NCBI GenBank assembly: GCA_011605715.1
Contig: JAAOZO010000179.1
Span: 1 to 23,452, forward strand
Length of the DNA stretch: 23,452 nt
Origin: Nitrososphaerota archaeon
GTDB taxonomy: Archaea > Thermoproteota > EX4484-205 > JAAOZO01
Reading direction: 5' to 3'
The position numbers and the translations under genes are program-made. Under the pieces are notes generated by a model. That model ran no database searches, was not told where the DNA came from, and saw only the letters and a program-made list of their open reading frames with translations. Shown one piece after another: positions 14,535-21,706 of the stretch. Each line of letters begins with the position of its first letter. The first letter of the stretch is position 1.

Positions 14535-14553
14535 AAAGAAGTTTATCTTCTTT
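14535..14553. repeat. Small hairpin, 7-bp stem
   Basis: AAAGAAG (14535-14541), loop TTTAT, CTTCTTT (14547-14553). It marks the upstream limit of the tnpB remnant. Its role is unknown; it may be chance in AT-rich DNA. The following 140 bp up to the flavoprotein stop show nothing I can identify. Confidence 0.3.
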
Positions 14554-14692
14554 GAAACTGCTGATTACGGCTGGTAGTGGCGTGAACAAAAATATAAGCG
14601 AGCAAAAAAGGTTTTCCAAAAATTCAAATAGTAATTCTTAAGCAAAATGGAATTTTCCGATAATTTACATAAGTTCTTTCTCCTTTTTAGAG

Positions 14693-15241
14693 CTAACCTA
14701 TATTTAGTAATGACCTTTCTTCTTCGTTTAACTGGCTGATTCCTATTTTCAAAATCTTTGCGTAGATAGCTAACCTTTTTCCAAGTATTTCACATGCTTT
14801 AATGTTTTCTACTTTTGGAGCACCAACTGATACAGCGCCGTAGTGCAGAGTTACTCCTGGTGCAGAATAATCAGGAGTTCCAAATGTAACCATTCCATAG
14901 TTTAAAGCAGCAAGAAGTATCGTAAGTACAGTGGTCTCGTTTCCTCCACCTAAGCCACCAGATGAAGAAAAAGCGGCTGCAACTTTTCCTTGTATTCGTC
15001 CCCACATCGGCATTGCTTTGCTCGTAAAGAACTCATTCATAGCTTTGCTCATTACTCCGCAGTGAGTTGGAGAACCGAAAGCAAAACCATCGAATTCTTT
15101 TAAGTCATCTACTGTAACTTCACTCACATGCTTAACAACAACCTCTGCTCCAGCATTTTTAGCTCCATTCGCTACTGCTTTTGCCATTTCTCTTGTATGA
15201 CCGGAAATGCTGTCGTATACCACGAGTACTTTTACTTTCAT
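14693..15241 (-). CDS. WrbA-like flavodoxin-family NAD(P)H:quinone oxidoreductase
   Basis: A 182-residue flavodoxin-fold protein. The FMN phosphate loop is YDSISGHTREMAKA at residues 8-21. GSPTHCGVMSKAMNEF near residue 55 and SSGGLGGGNETT near residue 90, followed by LLAALNYGMVTFGTP and a YGA motif, are the marks of the WrbA branch, which reduces quinones by two electrons and limits oxidative stress. The ATG at 15241 follows gagggg and lies about 35 nt after a TATA-like aaataaatac (about 15271-15280, - strand); a TTG at 15253 is in frame. It is transcribed away from the ABC exporter genes, so the 250-bp gap is a shared divergent promoter region. It might also serve as a flavin donor, but that is inference. 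Confidence 0.87.
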   Translation of the reverse strand: MKVKVLVVYDSISGHTREMAKAVANGAKNAGAEVVVKHVSEVTVDDLKEFDGFAFGSPTHCGVMSKAMNEFFTSKAMPMWGRIQGKVAAAFSSSGGLGGGNETTVLTILLAALNYGMVTFGTPDYSAPGVTLHYGAVSVGAPKVENIKACEILGKRLAIYAKILKIGISQLNEEERSLLNIG

Positions 15242-15267
15242 TGCCCCTCGCAAATAAAGAGAAAAAG

Positions 15268-15285
15268 AAGTATTTATTTTAATTT
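15268..15285 (-). promoter_or_regulatory. TATA promoter of the WrbA-like gene
   Basis: Read on the - strand, aattaaaataaatac gives a BRE/TATA-like element centred about 35 nt before the ATG at 15241. Confidence 0.4.
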
Positions 15286-15450
15286 TTTAAGGAGATAGAG
15301 CCGTGAATTCCAAGGTTGCGCGTATCAACGTGCTTAAACTTTTAATGGCATTTTAGCCATTTAGACTTTAACAATTTATCTTAGAGTTTAAATTCTAAAA
15401 TTTCTTATTGAAAACCCTTAGATTTTTTGTACTGCAAAAGCATGATAAGA

Positions 15451-15476
15451 CTTATATAGGTATCAAAGCTACCTAT
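15451..15476 (+). promoter_or_regulatory. Promoter with overlapping inverted-repeat operator, ABC exporter
   Basis: A TATA box (cttatata, 15451-15458) is overlapped by the inverted repeat ATAGGTA (15456-15462), 7-nt spacer, TACCTAT (15470-15476). The repeat covers the end of the TATA box and the expected transcription start, the classic place for an archaeal repressor. The start codon at 15490 follows 13 nt later. No regulator gene is adjacent. Confidence 0.55.
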
Positions 15477-15489
15477 GAGGAAGAAAGAA

Positions 15490-16404
15490 ATGGCAGCGAT
15501 TGAAGCAAGAGAGCTAACAAAGACTTTTGGAAGTATTGTCGCTGTCGAGAAAGTTAGCTTTAGAGTAGAGAAGGGAGAGGTATTTGGACTTTTAGGTCCA
15601 AATGGTGCTGGCAAAACGACAACCATTCGTATGCTAACAGGCATTCTTAAACCAGATCAGGGAGAGGCGTTAATTATGGGTTACAATATTTCTAAAGAAC
15701 CAGTAAAAGCTAGAAGTTTAATTGGAGTGGTACCTGAAGAAGCAAACCCTTATCCAGACCTATCAACTTACGATAACCTTAAGTTAGTTGGACAGCTGTA
15801 TAGCCTTCCAAAGACTGTTATAGATGAAAGAGTTTCCTATCTACTTAAGCTTCTTGAATTGCAGGAAGCGCGAAATCGTGAAGCGAAGTACCTTTCTAAA
15901 GGAATGAAACAAAAACTTTTGATAGCTATGGCGCTTATAAGTAATCCAGATGTTCTCTTTTTAGATGAACCAACTAGCGGCCTAGACGTGTTGAGTGCTA
16001 GAAAAATAAGGAACCTAATAGAAGAACTAAGAAAAGAAGGCACCACTATACTTCTAACAACGCACAACGTGGAAGAAGCAGGTATGCTTTGTAACAGAGT
16101 AGCTATTATAAAGCAGCACATTGTTGCAATTGGAAGCCCAGATGAACTAAAGATTAAATCTAACGCCAGTAATTACCTAACAATAACTTTCGATAAACCG
16201 TTGGAAAGCGACGCTTCGAAAATACTAGAACAATATGATCATAAGGTACTAGGTAACAAAGTATTACTTATTTGCAAGGATCCAAACGATATAATTGTAC
16301 AGTTGGTTGAATATGCTAAAGCAAAAGATCTTAAAATAGTTGAAATAAATACTTCTAAACCTTCACTTGAAGACGTCTTTGTTAGACTTGTTGGAGGTGA
16401 ATAA
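15490..16404 (+). CDS. ABC transporter ATP-binding protein (ABC-2 exporter type)
   Basis: A 304-residue ATPase that should energise the membrane protein encoded next. Walker A is GPNGAGKTT near residue 38, the signature is LSKGMKQKL near residue 137, Walker B is VLFLDEPTSGLD near residue 155, and the switch His is in TTHNVEEA. The C-terminal 80 residues form the extra domain seen in the DrrA/CcmA/Nat branch of drug, lipid or sodium exporters. The ATG at 15490 is favoured by the TATA position; the ATG at 15475 lies within the operator. The stop is one base before the permease ATG, so the two are co-translated. The exported substrate is unknown. Confidence 0.92.
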   Translation: MAAIEARELTKTFGSIVAVEKVSFRVEKGEVFGLLGPNGAGKTTTIRMLTGILKPDQGEALIMGYNISKEPVKARSLIGVVPEEANPYPDLSTYDNLKLVGQLYSLPKTVIDERVSYLLKLLELQEARNREAKYLSKGMKQKLLIAMALISNPDVLFLDEPTSGLDVLSARKIRNLIEELRKEGTTILLTTHNVEEAGMLCNRVAIIKQHIVAIGSPDELKIKSNASNYLTITFDKPLESDASKILEQYDHKVLGNKVLLICKDPNDIIVQLVEYAKAKDLKIVEINTSKPSLEDVFVRLVGGE

Positions 16405-16405
16405 G

Positions 16406-17158
16406 ATGGAAATAGAAAAATCTGTAAATAAGATATGGGCTGTATGTTGGAAAGATATAAAAATATACTACGCAAAGGGACCAGTAATTATCATTGGAGT
16501 TCTTTTTCCTCTTTTCTTGTGGCTGTCTTTTTATGCTGGTAAAGGCTTAAATGCGAAGGAAGGGATGGCTTCTCTTTTGGCATTAACTTTATTCTTTACT
16601 TCATCTTCAGTTACGCCAACTATTCCGCCTTGGGAAACGAGACAAAGAACGATTGAAATGCTACTCACGAGACCAATAACAATAAGAGAAATACTAATAG
16701 GAGATGTTATGGCTTCTACAATTTTTGGTTTAATATTCGCATTATTTTCGCTCATCATTGGCATTATATTGGGAGCAATGCCAAGTAATATGCTGCTTGC
16801 TATAGTTATTATTGTTCTTATGTCTTTTGGATTTTCGGCCTTAGGAGTAGTTTTTTCTGCTTTACCTTCAGACACACCTGCAGACGTTATTCTCATTTCA
16901 AATGTAGTAAAGTTGCCCCTAATTTTTATAAGTGGGGTTCTAATACCGATAAAAGATCTCCCAAAATGGATGCTTCCAGTAGCTTTTATATCACCCTTAA
17001 CTTATCCTACAGACCTTTTAAGGATCCTATATATCGGTAACGGATATTTTTCAATTACAACAGACTTTGTTTTGACAGTTATTTTCTCGATTTTGTTCTT
17101 ACTAGCTGCATTAAAGCTACATGAAAAAACTATCTTTATGAGACTACAAAGAAGATGA
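16406..17158 (+). CDS. ABC-2 type transporter permease
   Basis: A 250-residue integral membrane protein with six predicted membrane segments (about residues 23-40, 53-70, 100-125, 130-155, 165-185 and 220-240). The cytoplasmic N-terminus and the conserved ERTIEMLLTRPITIREILIG-like stretch (RTIEMLLTRPITIREIL, coupling-helix region) are those of ABC-2 exporters; LIFISGVLIPIKDLP and SPLTYPTDLLR are the usual late motifs. The ATG at 16406 follows a strong ggaggtga that lies in the end of the ATPase gene. Together the two genes form a minimal exporter. A drug, lipid or Na+ efflux role is possible but unproven. Confidence 0.9.
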   Translation: MEIEKSVNKIWAVCWKDIKIYYAKGPVIIIGVLFPLFLWLSFYAGKGLNAKEGMASLLALTLFFTSSSVTPTIPPWETRQRTIEMLLTRPITIREILIGDVMASTIFGLIFALFSLIIGIILGAMPSNMLLAIVIIVLMSFGFSALGVVFSALPSDTPADVILISNVVKLPLIFISGVLIPIKDLPKWMLPVAFISPLTYPTDLLRILYIGNGYFSITTDFVLTVIFSILFLLAALKLHEKTIFMRLQRR

Positions 17159-17198
17159 GCTTGTATTACAAACTAAAGACGAAAATAAGTCTGTCTAT

Positions 17199-17215
17199 CG
17201 AAATGCTTAAAAATA
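17199..17215 (+). promoter_or_regulatory. BRE/TATA promoter of the NifX-like gene
   Basis: The run cgaaatgcttaaaaata has the same form as the aro operon promoter. The TATA part (17206-17215) is about 35 nt before the ATG at 17246, leaving room for a short leader with a gggtga ribosome site. Confidence 0.6.
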
Positions 17216-17245
17216 AATTAGTTCCAACAAATAAGGGTGAGTTGC

Positions 17246-17626
17246 ATGAAAACTAGAATTGCTATACCAGTTGGAGGTTCTAAGGGCTTAGAAGAAGAAA
17301 TTTATGAACATTTTGGGCATGCACCATACTTTGTCTTAGTTGACATAGAGAATAAGGTTGTGATGAACGTAGAAACGATCACCAACGAAACTGCTGAGGA
17401 ACACGGTCCTGGAGATGTACCCTCATTACTAGCCTCTAGAGGTGTTGATGTAGTTATTGTTAGAGGCATGGGTAGAAGAGCCGAAGATTACTTTAAAGAG
17501 TTAGGAATAACTGTTATTAGAGGAGCCGAGGGAAAAATAAAAGATATAATTCAGCACTATATTGAAAATAAGCTTACATCAAAACCATATGAGCCTAAAA
17601 ACAAGTGGAGCGAAAATGAATTTTGA
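17246..17626 (+). CDS. NifX/NifB-type dinitrogenase iron-molybdenum cofactor family protein
   Basis: A 126-residue single-domain protein of the NifX/NifB C-terminal/NafY family (ribonuclease-H-like fold). The start RIAIPVGGSKGLEEEIYEHFGHAPYF is the usual one for this family, followed by EEHGPGDVPSLLASRGVDVVIVRGMG and FKELGITVIRGAEG. No nif genes are nearby, and many archaea have such proteins without fixing nitrogen; they are thought to carry metal-sulfur clusters or to act in metal handling. The ATG at 17246 follows gggtga and a good promoter. It appears to be monocistronic. Confidence 0.88.
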   Translation: MKTRIAIPVGGSKGLEEEIYEHFGHAPYFVLVDIENKVVMNVETITNETAEEHGPGDVPSLLASRGVDVVIVRGMGRRAEDYFKELGITVIRGAEGKIKDIIQHYIENKLTSKPYEPKNKWSENEF

Positions 17627-17691
17627 CAATTGAAAAACATTTTCTTAATTAAACTAGAGGTTTAAAAGAACGAGCTTATTAAAGTCAAAGT

Positions 17692-18053
17692 CTAAGTTAA
17701 CAGAACACTTTGAATACGTATGTCTTTACCTAATATAGTATTAAATCTTGGTAGAGGTTCAACGAACTTAGAAACTATCATTTTTACACTTTTCTAAAGT
17801 TTCTTTATGAGTTCTTCTGGTAAATTTGGAGCTGAAGCAGTAACTATAATTACATCAAGCTCTATTTTAAGAGGTGGTTCTATACTTCTGCCTAACAGTT
17901 TCAGTATTTCATACGGGTCCCGAGTAGATTTCTTCTTTCATCTAACAGATCTTTCTCGTAAGCCTCCTTTTTAATGTTGAGCGCCACTTTTCTCGGAATT
18001 ATTCTTACTAAAAAATAATGTATTAAAAAGTAGTTATGTTCGATGCGAAGATC
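17692..18053 (-). pseudogene. Decayed unknown gene
   Basis: The - strand between the NifX-like gene and the transporter holds a coherent protein trace broken in two places. From about 18053: DLRIEHNYFLIHYFLVRIIP and KVALNIKKEAYEKDLLDERR; a one-base shift near 17920-17930; then DPYEILKLLGRSIEPP, KIELDVIIVTASAPNLPEEL, an in-frame TAG at 17794-17796, and KSVKMIVSKFVEPLPRFN to TAG 17692-17694. The amino-acid pattern (alternating strands and helices, proline-bounded loops) is protein-like over some 120 residues. I do not recognise the family, and no start codon is visible. The decay is real unless the assembly has errors. Confidence 0.4.
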
Positions 18054-18073
18054 ACTGTTAGACTCCGGTGAGC

Positions 18074-19063
18074 TCAGCCTAGAAATCTTTTAATCCAGCC
18101 CTCTAGAGAGAGATACGCTATGGCTATGATTGATTGAAGCATCGGTAAGAGAGCGGGCGCTAGGGCCGATTGGGGGCCCAAGGTTGATACTGCCATCGCA
18201 GCTGCGACACTCTGGTTCTTAGTCATTGATATCAACGATAAAGCTTGATGATCTTCGTATGATATTTTGAAGAACTTGTCGATAAGAAGAGATACCAAAA
18301 GCAAAGCTGCTATAACTATCGATTGGTAGAAAATTATCAATATGGCTATAGCCGGATTCTTAGCCACTCCTCTCGCCTGATTCAGCATAAGCACGAAGAT
18401 AAGAGCTGCCAGCGCTAGCATCGTTGCCAAAGAAAGATGTGGCTTGATAGTCTTTTCAACGTAAGGTAGGCCCTTGCTCTTTATGATCAGATACCTTGTC
18501 AACTGACCTACAATAAGGGGGAGGAGGAGAACCTCAATTAGGGATGTTATGATAGGCTCTATTGGAACTGGAATGGATACACTACCACTATACAATCTTA
18601 TAAGAAATGGAACGACAGGTATTCCTATGAAAAGGGTTAGAACCGCTAGGATCGTGGCAAGCTCAATGCTTCCTCCTGCGATAAGGACATAGCCAAGAGA
18701 GGCGCTTGATGCTGGGACCACGTTAGCCATAACGTAACCTACTCCTATAGTAGGATTGCCGAGGTGTGGAGCTATGAGGAATGCTAGAGCGGGAGAAACT
18801 ATGAAAACATAGAATATTGAAAGTGCTATCTGCCTAAGTTGTTTAACGCTTTTCAGAAGTCCTTCCATCTTAAGTTGAATCATCGAAGGATAGATTGTCA
18901 GTATTGCACAGAATACCACAAGATTCGAGGTGAGTGTCTTATCGAGAACTAGAACGTTACCGAGGGCTAGAGCAAGTAAGGCAGAGAGGATCGAAATTAG
19001 TATGAAGTACTTCTTAACAACATTATTCAATGAGTTTATGATGCTTTTCTTTTCGGGCTTCAT
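18074..19063 (-). CDS. Bile acid:Na+ symporter/arsenite (ACR3)-type transporter
   Basis: A 329-residue membrane protein with about ten hydrophobic segments, of the BASS/ACR3 superfamily. Typical features are the early IYPSMIQLKMEGL stretch (cf. the IYPMM-K pattern of ACR3), the fourth-helix region VMANVVPASSASLGYVLIAGG, and the late SMTKNQSVAAAMAVST. The conserved Cys of true ACR3 arsenite exporters in the fourth helix is missing (Ala/Ser there), so arsenite efflux is doubtful; the substrate may be an organic acid. GC content is clearly higher than in the neighbours (58% at 18121-18180 and 45% at 18181-18240, against about 35% around), a sign of more recent acquisition. It is convergent with the NifX-like gene and divergent from trpB. 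The start ATG 19063 is the only good one. Confidence 0.82.
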   Translation of the reverse strand: MKPEKKSIINSLNNVVKKYFILISILSALLALALGNVLVLDKTLTSNLVVFCAILTIYPSMIQLKMEGLLKSVKQLRQIALSIFYVFIVSPALAFLIAPHLGNPTIGVGYVMANVVPASSASLGYVLIAGGSIELATILAVLTLFIGIPVVPFLIRLYSGSVSIPVPIEPIITSLIEVLLLPLIVGQLTRYLIIKSKGLPYVEKTIKPHLSLATMLALAALIFVLMLNQARGVAKNPAIAILIIFYQSIVIAALLLVSLLIDKFFKISYEDHQALSLISMTKNQSVAAAMAVSTLGPQSALAPALLPMLQSIIAIAYLSLEGWIKRFLG

Positions 19064-19139
19064 AGCCCCATGGCAGTGTGGATGTATTGTACAAAGGTTT
19101 CTTTGATATCATTTAGCGCTCTGCTAACTTAAGCATAGG

Positions 19140-19214
19140 ATGTTAAGTTACCGCGGAGAACTGGTAATAATCGAAGCTAAAGATGAGTTCACCCTTTTGA
19201 TCAGAAAAGTTTAA
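19140..19214 (+). other. Short open frame between the transporter and trpB (doubtful)
   Basis: ATG 19140 opens a 24-codon frame (MLSYRGELVIIEAKDEF, then TLLIRKV) ending inside the trpB TATA box. It reads like a fragment of a real protein strand, but has no ribosome site or family that I can name. It may be the relic of a gene lost when the transporter was acquired, or chance. Confidence 0.2.
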
Positions 19215-19218
19215 ATAC
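19204..19218 (+). promoter_or_regulatory. TATA/BRE promoter of trpB2
   Basis: gaaaagtttaaatac holds a purine-rich BRE and a TATA box at about 19210-19217, roughly 30 nt before the ATG at 19244, so the mRNA is almost leaderless. Confidence 0.6.
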
Positions 19219-19243
19219 CACTTTAGTGCCTTAATGTCTTCTT

Positions 19244-20623
19244 ATGAACCAAGATGTACAAAATAGTGCATTGCAGAACAAAAATGAAAGGTTCATTTTC
19301 CTAAATCCAGAAGAGCTACCAACTTCTTGGTACAACATACAAGCAGACCTTCCAGAGCCACTTCCACCACCGTTAGACCCAAAGAGTTTAAAGCCAATAA
19401 ATCCAGAGCTTCTAGAGAGAATATTTGCAAGAGAACTAATAAGGCAGGAAGTCTCAAGTGAACGTTACATTAAGATACCTGATGAAGTAGTAGATGCATA
19501 CCTGAGGCTTCCTAGGCCTACTCCAATTTATCGTGCTAAGAGACTTGAGAACTATCTAAGAACCCCCGCAGAGATTTACTTCAAGTGTGAAAACTTTAGT
19601 CCAACTGGTAGCCACAAGACAAACACTGCTATTGCACAAGCATACTACAACAAAAAACAGGGAACAAAAAGATTAGTAACAGAAACAGGTGCGGGACAAT
19701 GGGGAACAGCTTTAGCTCTAGCAAGTACAATTTTTGGACTAAAGTGCAGAATTTACATGGTTCGAATAAGCTATCAGCAAAAGCCAGGTAGAAGAGTAAT
19801 TGCACAAACTTACGGAGCCGAAATCTTTCCATCACCAAGCGACCAGACGGAATTTGGCAGGAAGCTACTTAAGAAAAATCCAAACCATCCAGGAAACTTA
19901 GGAATAGCAATTAGCGAAGCAATAGAAGATACGCTTATGCATGAAGATACGAGGTATTCTTTAGGATCTGTTCTAAACCACGTCTTACTGCATCAATCAA
20001 TAGTCGGCTTGGAAGCGAAAAAGCAGTTTGAAAAAATTGGAAAATATCCAGACATGGTTGTTGGATGCATAGGAGGAGGATCCAACTACGCGGGCTTAGC
20101 TTACCCATTTATGGCAGATAAGCTAAAGGGTAAAAGTGACGCTGAATTCGTTGCTGTAGAATCAAAAGCAGTTCCCCATACAACTAGAGGGATCTACACT
20201 TATGATTATGGAGATTCTGCAGGACTAACGCCGCTCCTCAAAATGCTAACTATTGGGCATACGTACGAAACACCCCCAATTCACGCAGGTGGCTTAAGGT
20301 ACCATGGGATGGCACCATCGATTTCTTATTTTATACATAAAGGCTATATGCACTCTGTTGCCTACCACCAAACTGAAGTTTTTGAAGCAGCAAGAATATT
20401 AGCTCAAACAGAAGGCATGATTGCAGCTCCAGAGACGGCTCATGCCATAAAGTTTGTAATAGATGAAGCATTGCGGTGCAGAAAGACAGGAGAGAAGAAA
20501 ATAATACTAATGAATTACTCTGGGCATGGTTTACTCGACTTGTCAGCTTATGAGTCGTATCTTGCAGGAAAACTTACAGACTATGAACCAGAAAAAATCG
20601 AAGTTCCAACATTTAATTATTAG
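19244..20623 (+). CDS. trpB: Tryptophan synthase beta chain, TrpB2 type
   Basis: A 459-residue PLP enzyme. It joins indole and serine (or a serine derivative) to make tryptophan. The PLP lysine is K125 in GSHKTN and the phosphate loop is IGGGSNYAG near residue 276. The long N-terminal extension (about 50 residues, PEELPTSWYNIQADLP) and TETGAGQWGTALA mark the TrpB2 class, which binds TrpA poorly or not at all. No trpA or other trp gene is next to it, in keeping with a stand-alone indole-salvage or phosphoserine-type role proposed for this class. It has its own promoter and is followed by a T-rich run. Confidence 0.95.
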   Translation: MNQDVQNSALQNKNERFIFLNPEELPTSWYNIQADLPEPLPPPLDPKSLKPINPELLERIFARELIRQEVSSERYIKIPDEVVDAYLRLPRPTPIYRAKRLENYLRTPAEIYFKCENFSPTGSHKTNTAIAQAYYNKKQGTKRLVTETGAGQWGTALALASTIFGLKCRIYMVRISYQQKPGRRVIAQTYGAEIFPSPSDQTEFGRKLLKKNPNHPGNLGIAISEAIEDTLMHEDTRYSLGSVLNHVLLHQSIVGLEAKKQFEKIGKYPDMVVGCIGGGSNYAGLAYPFMADKLKGKSDAEFVAVESKAVPHTTRGIYTYDYGDSAGLTPLLKMLTIGHTYETPPIHAGGLRYHGMAPSISYFIHKGYMHSVAYHQTEVFEAARILAQTEGMIAAPETAHAIKFVIDEALRCRKTGEKKIILMNYSGHGLLDLSAYESYLAGKLTDYEPEKIEVPTFNY

Positions 20624-20666
20624 AAGAGCAACTAAAGATACTTTAATTACTTAAACCATAAAACTT

Positions 20667-20680
20667 TTCTTTTTTTGGAT
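20667..20680 (+). terminator. T-rich transcript end after trpB
   Basis: A ttttctttttttgg run (T7 within) lies about 45 nt after the trpB stop, with no clear hairpin. This is the usual form of an archaeal terminator. Confidence 0.45.
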
Positions 20681-20856
20681 TTTAATAGCTTAAAGAAACT
20701 TCAATCGTAGCACAACTAGATTTAACTCTGAGTCGTCAGCTAGCTTATTAGCATTCTTCATGATTTAAAGTTAAAAGAGTTCTGCTTCTGAACGTTCATT
20801 GTTTATTAGCAGTTAGGATAACTTTCAACTTTATATAACATATAAAAATTTCTTTC

Positions 20857-21008
20857 ATGCCGTCTATAGATAAGAGTATAAGGTTTGTAAATATAGCAAC
20901 ATGTGTTGTACTTAAATTTACCGATCATCTCTTCCTAAAGTTAAAACTATAGAATTCCTTGCCAGGCTGTATTTAGAGATAGTAGACACACAATCAGATA
21001 AAATTTAA
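20857..21008 (+). pseudogene. Possible decayed small gene
   Basis: ATG 20857 lies about 25 nt after a good TATA box (ctttatataac, 20829-20839) and opens MPSIDKSIRFVNIATCVVL (frame stops after 31 codons). A neighbouring frame from about 20918 carries a plausible continuation, SSLPKVKTIEFLARLYLEI then VDTQSDKI, to TAA at 21006-21008. One base shift near 20915 would join them to a protein of about 50 residues. The family is unknown and this may be chance. Confidence 0.25.
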
Positions 21009-21043
21009 AGATTAAAAAAAGAAAAATAGGAAATAATCTTCAT

Positions 21044-21300
21044 TTAAATATTAATAGCAGTCCAGAAACCTTCTTTAATGGCATCTATTATTCGTCTTGG
21101 TTGCTTTGCATCACCAATTATGTATACTTCTTTTGCGATGCTCTTTGAAGATTCAATTAAGTCTTTATCTATTCGGCTTCTTCTTCCAACCGAAAGTATT
21201 ACTGTGCCAGCATTAAGTTTAGTCCTTCTTCCTAAGGAATCTGCTATGTCTACTCCATCATTGTACACTTCAATAACTGGTGCGTTTGTCTCATGCTAAT
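21044..21300 (-). pseudogene. 3'-end remnant of an FAD/NAD(P)-dependent oxidoreductase (FadH-like)
   Basis: The - strand encodes about 85 residues: ETNAPVIEVYNDGVDIADS, KLNAGTVILSVGRRS, then KEVYIIGDAKQPRRIIDAIK and EGFWTAINI at the end. The VILSVG...VYIIGDA-QPR-I-DAI-EG order is the C-terminal FAD-contacting part of 2,4-dienoyl-CoA reductase/old-yellow-enzyme-fusion type oxidoreductases, normally the last part of a 600-residue or larger protein. An in-frame TAG just upstream (near 21300) and no related sequence beyond show that the rest is gone. The ATG at 21268 could start only a 74-residue fragment without a complete cofactor site, so I call it a relic. Confidence 0.75.
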
Positions 21301-21454
21301 AACCGGGGCACTAGCGCTTTACAGAACTTAGAAATAAAATGGAAATAAGTAAAAATATGAAGTTTTGAAAAAGCTAATAATTTTTAGCGTAAATTGTTTT
21401 GTTTAAAGAAGACTAAACGAAAGGATTAAATTAACGCTAAAGCTTACAGGTGCA

Positions 21455-21706
21455 ATGAAAATGGAAAATCTAAGAAAGCTTTATTCAGAGGAAGCCAACT
21501 ACATCAGAAAGTGGATTCTAATAGTAATTTTAATTGGAGTAGTAAGTGGAATAGGTGCTATTATATTCTACGATGCAATAGAACTTTGTAACAAGATCTT
21601 CCTTGAATATATTGCGGGTTATATTGCTCCAACTCCAGCAGGAGAAGGAAACGTAATGCCTTCATTTTACGTAGTCCTATTTTTATTCCACTGGCAACAA
21701 CTTTAG
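21455..21706 (+). pseudogene. ClC chloride channel gene, N-terminal fragment (frameshifted)
   Basis: First of three pieces of one gene (21455-23237) for a ClC-type chloride channel or Cl-/H+ antiporter with C-terminal CBS domains, which would have been about 590 residues. This piece, starting at ATG 21455 after aggtg, holds the cytoplasmic lead-in and the first membrane helix (WILIVILIGVVSGIGAIIFY) up to MPSFYVV. Just after, a T5 tract (21679-21683) is followed by a frame change: the correct continuation IPLATTLGGLLSGIIVYSL lies in the next frame. One added T would restore the reading frame. Confidence 0.75.

Larger units (their letters stand above)
20624..21043. other. Gene-poor stretch after trpB
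   Basis: The stretch has very high AT content. Apart from the T-run and the broken short frame at 20857-21008 I see no intact gene, RNA or repeat array. Confidence 0.4.

Noticed and set aside
17246..17626. Evidence for nitrogen fixation from the NifX-like protein
   Set aside because: No nifHDK or nifENB genes are present, and the family is common in organisms that do not fix nitrogen.
17794..17796. TAG as pyrrolysine in the decayed gene, or TGA as selenocysteine at 23384
   Set aside because: TAG and TGA end several intact genes here (transketolase C and aroK by TAG; tyrA, aroA and the NifX-like gene by TGA), no recoding element is seen, and the first gene also has a frameshift. Decay is simpler.
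21078..21299. A 73-codon + strand frame
   Set aside because: The opposite strand here carries a clear oxidoreductase C-terminus, so this is its shadow.
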